From Streptomyces diastatochromogenes (GTDB lineage: Bacteria > Actinomycetota > Actinomycetes > Streptomycetales > Streptomycetaceae), in NCBI GenBank assembly GCA_001550305.1, contig LRTP01000285.1, positions 1 through 48,742 on the forward strand: 48,742 nucleotides of DNA. Reading direction: 5' to 3'. Both the position numbers and the translations under genes were made by a program. The number at the start of each line of letters is the position of its first letter. Within the stretch, counting starts at the first letter, position 1. The notes under the pieces were generated by a model. It was not told the DNA's origin. It saw only the letters and a list, made by a program, of their open reading frames with translations, and searched no databases. Shown here one piece after another: positions 17,505-24,386 of the stretch.

Positions 17505-17939
17505 ATGGAAAGCGACCCGAACGGGGACGAGAAGGTGCCGAGCGACGAGCCCCAGGGCCTGACCAGCACCTTCCCCGGACAGCTGCGCAACGTGACCGAC
17601 GCCCGCCTCGTGGCGGACGACTATCTGGGCGAACTCGCGCGGACGTCACCGCCCGGAGCGGCCGAGCACTGGGACGACATCCTGCTGGTGGTGACGGAGC
17701 TGGCGGCCAACACCGTCCAGTACGCTCCCGGCCCCTTCGAACTCCGGATCCGCCCCACCTTCGACGGCGTGCATGTCACGCTCCGCGACAGCAGCACGAC
17801 GCCGCCCGCGCCGCGCCGCGTCGACCCGGCCCATGGCGCGGGCGGAATCGGCTGGCACCTCCTCCACGCGCTCTGCCACCAGGTGAGCGTCGTGGTGCGG
17901 CCCGACGGCAAGGATGTGCACGCCTTCCTGCCCTGGTGA
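17505..17939 (+). CDS. anti-sigma-factor-like ATP-binding protein (HATPase_c_2)
   Basis: A 144-residue cytoplasmic protein of the RsbW/SpoIIAB-like family very common in Streptomyces. The N-box appears as LLVVTELAANTVQYAP near residue 68 and the glycine-rich G-box as HGAGGIGWHLLHALC near residue 115. Such proteins may bind sigma factors or antagonists and phosphorylate the latter, but most are uncharacterised. The start at 17505 (MESDPNGDEKVP) has GGGAGG at the right distance. It lies 113 nt after whiB in the same direction; cotranscription is possible. Confidence 0.82.
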   Translation: MESDPNGDEKVPSDEPQGLTSTFPGQLRNVTDARLVADDYLGELARTSPPGAAEHWDDILLVVTELAANTVQYAPGPFELRIRPTFDGVHVTLRDSSTTPPAPRRVDPAHGAGGIGWHLLHALCHQVSVVVRPDGKDVHAFLPW

Positions 17940-18036
17940 GCCCTTCGTCGCCGCCGGCAGGTGTCGGTTCGCGCGAACGGGGCACACGGGACTGCCGAAG
18001 GACACATCAGCCCCCGCACCCGAACGAGGTGGAGCA

Positions 18037-18405
18037 GTGAGCCTGGAGCAGCACCGAGCGTCCGGTCCCGTCGACGACACGGGTGACGAGGTGCCGGAGC
18101 CCTCCGACGAAGAGCGTGCCGCCTGGGCGCGGGTACGCCGCTCGGCCACGGGAATGTGCCACCACGAGGCGAGGTCCGCGCTGGCCACCGCCCGGAAGGC
18201 GGCGCGTGGCGGTTCGCCCACCGGCCGGGACGCGGTCGTCGCACGGGCGGAGGTCGAGGAGTGGGAGCGGGTCACTGGGACGCTCGCCGACCACGCGGGA
18301 CCCTACGACCCCGCCGACGACCCCTTCGTCCAGGGCGAGCAGGACGCTCGCGGCGGCCCCGCCTCCGTCGCCCCTCGCGCACAGACTCTGCCGCGCCAGC
18401 GGTGA
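18037..18405 (+). CDS. small hydrophilic protein of unknown function
   Basis: A 122-residue protein from a GTG start with GAGGTGGAG upstream. It is rich in Glu, Arg and Ala and has no cysteine cluster or membrane segment. The central part (EERAAWARVRRSATGMCHHE, then RGGSPTGRDAVVARAEVEEW) looks helical. Codon bias is good for Streptomyces. It is not matched to any family I recognise. The G+C-rich tandem repeat begins 20 nt after its stop. Confidence 0.5.
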   Translation: MSLEQHRASGPVDDTGDEVPEPSDEERAAWARVRRSATGMCHHEARSALATARKAARGGSPTGRDAVVARAEVEEWERVTGTLADHAGPYDPADDPFVQGEQDARGGPASVAPRAQTLPRQR

Positions 18406-18424
18406 ACGGGACCCGGAACCGGAC

Positions 18425-18484
18425 CGGGATCTGGATCGGGCCCGGGATCGGGATCGGGATCTGGATCGGGCCCGGGATCGGGGG
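18425..18484. repeat. two tandem copies of a 30-bp G+C-rich unit
   Basis: Positions 18425-18454 and 18455-18484 are alike in 28 of 30 bases; each unit is itself built from GGGATC- and GGGCCC-like hexamers. It lies between two small genes, downstream of the gene ending at 18405. Copy-number variation by slippage is likely. It may form stable secondary structure, but no simple terminator hairpin is evident. Confidence 0.7.
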
Positions 18485-18663
18485 AGTGCCCCGGAGCAGC
18501 CCCGACCGCATTGTCAGTGCCCTCCGCAACAATGCTGAGCAGCGAGAACGTCACCGCTCCCGGCGGTACGCGATCGAACCCGTCCGTCGAAAGGCCGCCC
18601 GCACATGACGCCCGCTCTCCGACGCCGCGCCGTGCCGCGAGCCCTGAACGGAGACCGCTGACG

Positions 18664-18999
18664 ATGCTCCGATCCCTCCCGCGCACGCCCGCTCCCCTCG
18701 GCCCCGGCGGTGCCGAGGTCCTGCGTCTGATCACCGTCCAGCGCGTCCCCGTCTGCCTCACCGTGCATGCCAGCGGGCGGCGCCGGTACGGGTACTGGCA
18801 GCCCTTCAGTTCCGGTTCCGGGCGCGGTGGTTGTTACGTGGCGCTGCCCACGGACGAGTGCGACGCGCTGCACGCGGCGGGCCGGATCGAGCTGGGCGAC
18901 CCGGTGGTGGATCCGGCCAAGACCACATATCCGGTGCGCCCCGTCGTGCGAGGCGCTCCCTCCGCGACCGGCACACCCCGCCAAGCCCTCACGGCGTGA
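18664..18999 (+). CDS. conserved-looking small hypothetical protein
   Basis: A 111-residue protein from the ATG at 18664, with GGAGA about 12 nt upstream. It contains LRLITVQRVPVCLTVHASGRRRYGYWQPF, then GGCYVALPTDECDALHAAGRIELGDPVVDP. It has a basic, Gly/Arg-rich centre and two cysteines. It has the look of a Streptomyces-specific small cytoplasmic protein; I do not recognise a named domain. A perfect hairpin follows 26 nt after its stop. Confidence 0.55.
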   Translation: MLRSLPRTPAPLGPGGAEVLRLITVQRVPVCLTVHASGRRRYGYWQPFSSGSGRGGCYVALPTDECDALHAAGRIELGDPVVDPAKTTYPVRPVVRGAPSATGTPRQALTA

Positions 19000-19025
19000 A
19001 CTCGTTCCGGGCCGCGGCCGATCGC

Positions 19026-19050
19026 GGGAGTACGACGGCGTCGTACTCCC
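19026..19050. terminator. bidirectional hairpin between convergent genes
   Basis: An 11-bp perfect stem (19026-19036 with 19040-19050) around a GGC loop. It sits between the gene ending at 18999 and the ATP-binding protein gene ending at 19070, which converge. No T-run. Confidence 0.65.
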
Positions 19051-19069
19051 AGCCCTCGTGATCCCAGTC

Positions 19070-19528
19070 CTAGTGCGGTGAGAGTGGTACGACGGCCGTG
19101 ATGCACTTGCCGCCGGCGCGGAGCTCCGCGATGGTGATGTCGCGGGCGAGGCGGCAGATGATCGGCCAGCCATGGCCTCCGATCCTCATGGATCCCGGCT
19201 CGTCGGGGTGCTCTGCCGGTGTGGGCAGTTCCCGGCTGTGGTCGCTCACCGACAGGCGTATCTCCCGGTCGACCAGCATCACCTCGAACTCGGTGACACC
19301 GCCGCCGTGCAGCATCGCGTTGGTGGTGAGTTCCGAGGCGACGAGCAGGGCGTCGCCGACGGCGACGGCATCGCCCGTGCCGTCGCGCCCGCCGGACCGT
19401 CGTACGTCCTCTTCGAGTGCGTGCCTGACCGCCTCGCGCACCTCGGCCGGGCTGCGCGGTCCGGGTGAACGCAGTCGGCCGGGAACGGTCGTGGTGTCGG
19501 GGGAGTTCGTCCGGTGCTCCGCACACAT
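19070..19528 (-). CDS. anti-sigma-factor-like ATP-binding protein (HATPase_c_2), second copy
   Basis: A 152-residue HATPase-like protein. The N-box is ALLVASELTTNAMLHGGG near residue 62 and the G-box is IGGHGWPIICRLARDITI near 118. The start at 19528 is preceded by GAGGAGAGAGG. It belongs to the same broad RsbW-like group as the protein at 17505-17939 but is clearly not a recent duplicate. The gene is monocistronic, with a long free upstream region. A sigma-factor or antagonist partner cannot be named from sequence. Confidence 0.82.
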   Translation of the reverse strand: MCAEHRTNSPDTTTVPGRLRSPGPRSPAEVREAVRHALEEDVRRSGGRDGTGDAVAVGDALLVASELTTNAMLHGGGVTEFEVMLVDREIRLSVSDHSRELPTPAEHPDEPGSMRIGGHGWPIICRLARDITIAELRAGGKCITAVVPLSPH

Positions 19529-19931
19529 GCCTCTCTCCTCTGCGCTCTACCACTACGCCTGACCTGGGTAGCTCAGCGCAAACCTGTCCGTTGCGGCAGG
19601 ACGCCCTCCGGGGGCCGTGATCAACTTTCGGGTGATGGCCGGGTCGGGCGTGGCGGGGCGGAGCGTCACGTGGACCTGTCCGAGGCGTGTGCCCGCAAGG
19701 GAAAGCCTCCTCACGAAACGGTAAATCATCGCATTCAGTACATAAATGGACGTTACATGTGAGTGTCACGAAAATATGGCCGATAGGTAACAGCACTCAT
19801 GTATCGCCCGAATCGTCGGGTGGTGAGAGCAATGTGTGCGCGTCGGCCAGCAGGCCGCACACCCGCACACGCACCCCGGAACGGACCGCGTAGGACGGCC
19901 GCGGGATGCCAGCACCCAGTAGGAGGGCTTT
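19529..19931. other. intergenic region with A+T-rich core, upstream of the lamin-tail protein
   Basis: Divergent promoters are expected here. The stretch 19700-19800 is strikingly A+T-rich for this genome and probably holds promoter elements, but no clean -35/-10 pair stands out. Closer to the gene are a small hairpin CCCGA-ATCG-TCGGG (19808-19821) and a possible long hairpin with arms GTGTGCG and CGCACAC (about 19833-19861). No gene is supported. Confidence 0.4.
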
Positions 19932-20633
19932 GTGTCCGCTTCTGCTTTTGTGACCGTTCGTCGTCTCGCCGCCGCCACGTTGACGGTGGTGGCGGTGGCC
20001 GGGGCGGCGACGCTGCCGGCGTCCGCGGCCGACCGCACGGATCGCGAGGCTGCCGTGAGGATCGCCGACGTGCAGCACGGCTTCGTGGGCGACGGGTTCC
20101 GCTCCAACCGGTCGCTCAACAGCGAGTGGGTGGAGGTCACCAACGGCGCCCGCCGTGCGGTGAACCTGAGCGGCTGGACGCTGTCGGACCGTGACGGTCA
20201 CACGTACACCTTCCACCACTACCGCCTCGACGGCCGCTCCGTCGTCCGTGTCCACACCGGCATGGGCCGCGACACCTCCCACGACCTCTACCAGGACCGC
20301 CGCACCTCCGTGTGGGGCGACCGCTCCGACACGGCCGCCCTGCGCGACGAGCACGGCCGCCTGGTCGACACCCTCTCCTGGGGCGCCCGTCACCCCGGGA
20401 ACCGTGACAGCGCCTACGGGGATGGACGTGGAGTCGAGTACCGCGGCGGCGGGCGTGCCGGTGAACACCGGGGTGAGCGTGGTGGCGAGTACCGCGGCGA
20501 GCACGGTGGCCCTCGTGGCGTCGGTGACCGCCACGACGTCGGCGGGCGTCACGACGTCGGTGACCGCCACGACCTAGGTGGGCGTCATGACCTCGGAGGG
20601 CGCCACGGTGAGCGTCACGACGGCCGCCGTTGA
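19932..20633 (+). CDS. secreted lamin-tail-domain protein with His/Arg/Asp-rich repeat tail
   Basis: A 233-residue protein from a GTG with consensus AGGAGG. A signal peptide (RRLAAATLTVVAVAGAATLPASAA, cleaved near residue 33) leads to a lamin-tail (LTD) beta-sandwich at about 40-150. LTD hallmarks are visible: NSEWVEVTNGARRAVNLSGWTLSD and TAALRDEHGRLVDTLSWG. The tail (about 165-233) is low-complexity, with GGEYRGEHGG then repeated DRHDVGGRH/DRHDLGGRH units rich in His, Asp and Arg, possibly metal- or polyanion-binding. LTD proteins in Streptomyces are exported and often linked to nucleases or cell-surface functions. A strong terminator follows. Confidence 0.85.
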   Translation: MSASAFVTVRRLAAATLTVVAVAGAATLPASAADRTDREAAVRIADVQHGFVGDGFRSNRSLNSEWVEVTNGARRAVNLSGWTLSDRDGHTYTFHHYRLDGRSVVRVHTGMGRDTSHDLYQDRRTSVWGDRSDTAALRDEHGRLVDTLSWGARHPGNRDSAYGDGRGVEYRGGGRAGEHRGERGGEYRGEHGGPRGVGDRHDVGGRHDVGDRHDLGGRHDLGGRHGERHDGRR

Positions 20634-20684
20634 TCCTGTTCCGTCGCTGACCGTGTAGCCGTACGGCGGCTCGGCCGCCCTGGT

Positions 20685-20715
20685 GGAGGACCCCGCCCCG
20701 GTGGCGGGGTCCTCC
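20685..20715 (+). terminator. hairpin terminator after the lamin-tail gene
   Basis: A perfect 13-bp stem (20685-20697 with 20703-20715) and a 5-nt loop, 51 nt after the stop. It separates this gene from the XRE regulator promoter that begins about 10 nt later. Confidence 0.75.
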
Positions 20716-20724
20716 CACGCGTAC

Positions 20725-20755
20725 CTGACGGCACCTTGCCGCAACGGCATACGAT
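20725..20755 (+). promoter_or_regulatory. candidate promoter of the XRE-cupin regulator, possibly leaderless
   Basis: CTGACG (20725-20730), a long 19-nt spacer and TACGAT (20750-20755). The ATG at 20763 follows the -10 by only 7 nt and has no Shine-Dalgarno sequence, so the transcript would start at or near the initiation codon. Confidence 0.45.
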
Positions 20756-20762
20756 GTTGCCC

Positions 20763-21356
20763 ATGGCGCAAGACAACGGTGAGCTGGACAGCCTGGTACG
20801 CAAACGCATCCGCGCCCTGCGCGTGGCCCAGGGCTGGTCCCTGGAGGAGCTGGCCGCCCGCGCCCGGATCAGCCAGTCCACGCTCAGCCGCATCGAGAAC
20901 GGCCGGCGCCGCCTGGCGCTGGACCAGCTCGTCACCCTCGCCCGCGCCCTGGACACCTCCCTCGACCAGCTGGTCGAGACCGCCGCGGACGACGTCGTCT
21001 CCCACCCGATGATCGACGCGGCCCACGGGCTGATGCGCTGGCCCATCAAGGCAGAACCCGGCATGACCGTCGTACGCCAGCGCATGACCGACCCGCCGCC
21101 CGACAACCCCTCGCGCATGCGCGCCCACCCGGGCCGCGAATGGCTCGTCGTTCTCTCCGGCACCGCGAGCCTGCTTCTGGGCAACCGGCGCCTGCGGATC
21201 GAGACCAACCAGGCGGCGGAGTTCCCCACGATGCTCCCGCACGCCATCGGCGCCGAGGGCGGACCGTGCGAGATCCTGGGCATCTTCGACCGCGACGCCC
21301 GCCGCGGCCACCAGCGTGGCGAGGGCGTCGGGAAAGCGAACCTCCCGTCACCGTGA
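20763..21356 (+). CDS. XRE-family regulator with C-terminal cupin domain
   Basis: A 197-residue two-domain regulator. A Cro/cI-type helix-turn-helix occupies residues 10-65 (RIRALRVAQGWSLEELAARA, then ISQSTLSRIENGRRRLALDQL). A cupin domain at about 100-185 contains HPGREWLVVLSGTASLLLGNRRLRI and MLPHAIGAEGGPCEILGIFD. Such proteins usually regulate a nearby metabolic or transport gene in response to a small ligand bound by the cupin. The start at 20763 (MAQDNGELD) is chosen over an upstream ATG because of the promoter spacing. The methyltransferase follows after 92 nt in the same direction and is the likeliest partner. Confidence 0.88.
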   Translation: MAQDNGELDSLVRKRIRALRVAQGWSLEELAARARISQSTLSRIENGRRRLALDQLVTLARALDTSLDQLVETAADDVVSHPMIDAAHGLMRWPIKAEPGMTVVRQRMTDPPPDNPSRMRAHPGREWLVVLSGTASLLLGNRRLRIETNQAAEFPTMLPHAIGAEGGPCEILGIFDRDARRGHQRGEGVGKANLPSP

Positions 21357-21448
21357 CCGTTTGCGTGTTCCGCAGTCCGGCGGGCCATCGTCTTGCGCAT
21401 TCAGCAACCCGCCAGGTCCCACGCGGAGGGCCCGCTTAGCGTGGCCGC

Positions 21449-22321
21449 ATGAACCACCTCTCCCAGCACACAGCGCCCCAAGGCGGGCACCATGTTCACG
21501 AGCACGAGCCCAACAATGGCGACCAGGTGGAGATCCTCGACCTGGACGCGGAAGTGCTCGCCGAACACATCGCGTCCATCACCGCCTGGCTGCCCGTCGG
21601 GACCAGCCCCCGCCGCATCGTGGATCTGGGCTGCGGGACCGGAGCCGGCACCCTCGCTCTGCTCGAGCGCTTTCCCGAGGCGGAGTTGACGGCTGTCGAC
21701 CTGTCGGCCGCCCACCTGCACCGTCTGCGGGAGAAGGCAGCCGCAGTCGGTGCGGCCGACCGCGTGCGCATCGTGCGGGCCGACCTCGACGCGACGGCGT
21801 GGCCCGAACTCGGTACGCCGGAGCTGGTCTGGGCGTCGGCCTCCATGCACCACATGCCCGACCCCGACCGCACCCTGCGCCAGGTCCACGACCTGCTGGC
21901 ACCGGGCGGGCTGTTCGCCGTCGTCGAACTGGCCGGCTTCCCCCGGTTCCTGCCCGAGGACGCCCCGGAGGACGCTCCCGGTCTGGAGGAGCGCTGCCAT
22001 GCCGCACTCGACCACCATCACGCCGAGCAGGTTCCCCACCGCGGCGCCGACTGGGGAACCAAGCTGACAAAGGCCGGCTTCACCGTCGAAGGCGAGCGCA
22101 CCGTCACCGTCGACATCGGCCCGCCCCGCACCGACGCGGCAGGCCGCTACGCACTCAGCAGTCTGCGCCGCATGCGCGGCAGCGTCGCATCCGCCCTGAC
22201 GGCCGAGGACCTGACCGCTCTCGACCGGTTGCTCGACACCGGCGGCCCGCACAGCATCCTGCGCCGCATCGACCTGAGTGTGCGCACCGAGCGCACGGTG
22301 TGGGCCGCACGCCGCACCTGA
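21449..22321 (+). CDS. class I SAM-dependent methyltransferase
   Basis: A 290-residue protein with the Rossmann-type SAM-binding motif RIVDLGCGTGAGTLALLERFP near residue 57, acidic motif II ELTAVDLSAAHL and post-motif FAVVELAGFPRFLP. The N-terminus is His-rich (HTAPQGGHHVHEHEP), which is unusual and may bind metal, but other functions are possible. It acts in the cytoplasm on an unknown small molecule. It follows an XRE-cupin regulator in the same direction, and its stop is 3 nt from the stop of the convergent lipoprotein gene, leaving no room for a terminator. Confidence 0.83.
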   Translation: MNHLSQHTAPQGGHHVHEHEPNNGDQVEILDLDAEVLAEHIASITAWLPVGTSPRRIVDLGCGTGAGTLALLERFPEAELTAVDLSAAHLHRLREKAAAVGAADRVRIVRADLDATAWPELGTPELVWASASMHHMPDPDRTLRQVHDLLAPGGLFAVVELAGFPRFLPEDAPEDAPGLEERCHAALDHHHAEQVPHRGADWGTKLTKAGFTVEGERTVTVDIGPPRTDAAGRYALSSLRRMRGSVASALTAEDLTALDRLLDTGGPHSILRRIDLSVRTERTVWAARRT

Positions 22322-22323
22322 CG

Positions 22324-22728
22324 TCACGACGTGCAGACGTTCTTCAACTCGTCGGCCGCGTCATTGATCTTGCTGGGGTCGGGGTTCGTGTCGCCGTTCA
22401 GGATGGCCTTGTTGTAGTCGGCGACGGCCTTGTCGAGCTTGTCGACCGCCCTGTCGACCTTGCCGTCGCCCGTCTTGTCCCCGATCCTGTCGAGGTTCTT
22501 GTTGATGGTCTCGATGGACTTGTCGGTCCGGGTGGGATCCTTCGCCGCGTCCAGGCCGGCCTCGTTGATGGCCTTGAGGCTGTCGGCGATCGTGTCGGCG
22601 TTCCGCAGGCAGTCCAGTGAGTTGTCGACGCCGTCGCAACCGGTGGCGAGCCCGGCGGTCAGGGCGACGGCGGCCAGGGTGGTGGCGAGAGTGGCGACCC
22701 GGCGTCCGCGTCGGCGGTCGGCGGCCAT
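22324..22728 (-). CDS. small lipoprotein of unknown function
   Basis: A 134-residue precursor with a twin-arginine-rich n-region (MAADRRRGRRVATLATTLAA) and a lipobox LATGC with Cys31 as lipidation site. The mature part is helical, rich in Asp, Lys and Asn (DKSIETINKNLDRIGDKTGD, GDTNPDPSKINDAADELKNV), with three cysteines. It would sit on the outer face of the cytoplasmic membrane. The start at 22728 is preceded by AAGGGA. Family unknown to me. It lies 71 nt downstream of the membrane protein gene at 22800-23198, in the same direction, and may share its transcript. Confidence 0.7.
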   Translation of the reverse strand: MAADRRRGRRVATLATTLAAVALTAGLATGCDGVDNSLDCLRNADTIADSLKAINEAGLDAAKDPTRTDKSIETINKNLDRIGDKTGDGKVDRAVDKLDKAVADYNKAILNGDTNPDPSKINDAADELKNVCTS

Positions 22729-22799
22729 GGGAGGGTCCCTTCGGAGGAATGCGGGCGTGACTGGGCGAGGGGGCAGCGGAAGCGGGGTGGGTCGGCCGG

Positions 22800-23198
22800 T
22801 CAGTACCAGGGCTGGTCGACCGCCTGGACCGGCTTCTTCCGGCGGCCTGCGACGAGGCCGCCGGCGGCTCCCAGTGAGACCAGACCCATGCCGACGGCGG
22901 CCATGATCCCCTTCACGCCGTCCATGGTGAAGTAGCAGACCGCCGCCACGGCGCCGTTGAACAGGAACAGGAACCACAGCACCGGCGGCGTCGAGAGGAA
23001 CGCCTTGATCTTCGGCTTCTTCGCGATGCGCGAGCCGGCCACCAGTGACACGGCGATACCGGCGTACGCGGCCACGTCCTTCTGCGTGCCGTCGAGGACG
23101 GCGCCGGAGGCGGAACTCGCGGCGAGACCGCCCACGAAGAACGACCAGAGCAGCAGGTTGGCGACGAACGACCGCACGGCGGCGAGCAGTGACTTCAC
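22800..23198 (-). CDS. four-segment integral membrane protein, function unknown
   Basis: A 132-residue protein from a GTG start with GGAAGATCCC upstream. Four hydrophobic stretches are visible (about 10-32, 42-58, 72-92 and 95-117), with basic loops (SRIAKKPKIK) and a basic C-terminus (GRRKKPVQAVDQPWY). No catalytic motif is recognised. Two palindromes lie about 80-120 nt upstream. The lipoprotein gene follows 71 nt downstream in the same direction. Confidence 0.65.
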   Translation of the reverse strand: MKSLLAAVRSFVANLLLWSFFVGGLAASSASGAVLDGTQKDVAAYAGIAVSLVAGSRIAKKPKIKAFLSTPPVLWFLFLFNGAVAAVCYFTMDGVKGIMAAVGMGLVSLGAAGGLVAGRRKKPVQAVDQPWY

Positions 23199-23279
23199 GG
23201 GATCTTCCTTCGGCAGGGGACGCGCAGGTCCGTTGCGATCTCTGCCGTCAACGATCCCGTCGCCCGTCCGCCGCCACGA

Positions 23280-23321
23280 GGGACCGGTCCCCCGGATCGA
23301 TGGTGTAGCGCGTTACACCAT
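23280..23321. promoter_or_regulatory. two adjacent palindromes, possible operators
   Basis: GGGACCGGTCCC (23280-23291) is a perfect 12-bp palindrome. Nine bases on, 23300-23321 is a dyad with perfect 8-base arms, ATGGTGTA and TACACCAT, around GCGCGT. They lie 80-120 nt upstream of the membrane-protein start (minus strand) and 50-90 nt past the LLM gene stop. Arm length and symmetry fit a TetR- or GntR-like operator. Confidence 0.5.
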
Positions 23322-23371
23322 GTGAGCCGCCACCGAGGGGACCAGCGAGGACCTGGAAGCGCGGGGGAGGG

Positions 23372-24262
23372 TCAGAGCAGGATGCCCGCCAGCCGGCGCC
23401 ACTCCTCGCGCGGCAGGGAGTCGGGGGTCTGTCCGGTCACCACCTGGAGCGCCACATGGTCGGCGCCCGCCGCGTGGAAGGCCTCGACACGGGCGCGGAT
23501 ACGGTCCTCGTCGCCCCAGGCGAACATCGCGTCCACGAGGCGGTCGCTGCCGCCGTCCGCGAAGTCGGACTCGGCGAAGCCCAGCCGCAGAAAGCTGTTG
23601 GTGTAGTTCGGCAGCGACAGATAGAAGGCGAGGACGCCCCGGGCGAGCGTGCGGGCGCGGTCCGGGTCCGTCTCCAGGACGACCTTGAACTCCGGCGCCA
23701 GCAGCGGGACTTCGCCCAGGATCTCGCGGGCCTGCGCGGTGTGCTCCGGCGTCACGAGGTAGGGGAGCGCCCCGGCGGCGCGGTCACGTGAGAGCTCCAG
23801 CATCTTCGGGCCGAGGGCGGCGAGCATCCGGCGTCCGGCGGGCACTCCCTTCGCGTCCAGCTCGTCCAGATACGCGACCATGCTCGCGTAGGGGCGACGG
23901 TACTGGTCCGCCATCTTGGCGTGGCTCACCCCGAGGCCGAGCACGAAGCGGCAGAGGTGGGCCGTCTCCACCTCCGCGAAGCCAGCCGCGCTCGCGAGGG
24001 CGTCCTGTGTCCAGATGCTCTGGATGCTGGTCCCCACGATGAGCCGCTCGGTCGCCGCGAGGAGCGGCGCCGCGTTCTGCGCGGTGCCGCTGCCGCCCAA
24101 CCAGGCCGCGCCGAAGCCGAGTTGCTCCAGTTCCGCGGCGGCCTCGGCGCGCTCGCCACGCCCCCGCGGATCCTCCGAGCGCAGGCCCCCGCTCCAGATG
24201 CCGTACCGCCCGACGGCCTCCTTGAGCGAGCGGACCTGGCTCTCGGTCGTGACGTCGTTCAT
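23372..24262 (-). CDS. LLM-class F420-dependent oxidoreductase
   Basis: A 296-residue luciferase-like protein from the ATG at 24262. The family pattern is seen in AAELEQLGFGAAWLGGSG, TERLIVGTSIQSIWTQDALA and RFVLGLGVSHAKMADQYRRPYASM, and in the C-terminal GADHVALQVVTGQTPDSLPREEW. The size and motifs fit the F420-using subgroup often found in Streptomyces and mycobacteria; FMN use cannot be ruled out. The substrate is unknown. It is divergent from the GH43 gene with a shared 124-nt gap containing a dyad CGAACGTGTTCG. Confidence 0.8.
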   Translation of the reverse strand: MNDVTTESQVRSLKEAVGRYGIWSGGLRSEDPRGRGERAEAAAELEQLGFGAAWLGGSGTAQNAAPLLAATERLIVGTSIQSIWTQDALASAAGFAEVETAHLCRFVLGLGVSHAKMADQYRRPYASMVAYLDELDAKGVPAGRRMLAALGPKMLELSRDRAAGALPYLVTPEHTAQAREILGEVPLLAPEFKVVLETDPDRARTLARGVLAFYLSLPNYTNSFLRLGFAESDFADGGSDRLVDAMFAWGDEDRIRARVEAFHAAGADHVALQVVTGQTPDSLPREEWRRLAGILL

Positions 24263-24318
24263 CGATTCCGATCCCTTCGGTGTGCACGGGCTGTCGGCGG
24301 CGGAACCACCGTTGCCTG

Positions 24319-24330
24319 CGAACGTGTTCG
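24319..24330. promoter_or_regulatory. dyad between divergent LLM and GH43 genes
   Basis: CGAACGTGTTCG, perfect five-base arms around GT, lies midway in the 124-nt gap between two divergent starts. It looks like a TetR- or LacI-type operator, but it is short and may be chance. Confidence 0.35.
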
Positions 24331-24386
24331 ACACTACGGTCCTCTTCGATCACCCGCTCTCGATCATCGCCCGTCGAAGGAGACAT

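Noticed and set aside
17914..18608. Alternative frames through the 30-bp repeat encoding Asp/Arg or Ile/Pro repeats
   Set aside because: They exist only because the repeat length is divisible by three; there is no start site or composition typical of a gene.
19800..19931. Possible c-di-AMP (ydaO-type) riboswitch before an exported protein gene
   Set aside because: Hairpins are present, but the conserved ydaO core sequences could not be found; the region is too short for the full fold.
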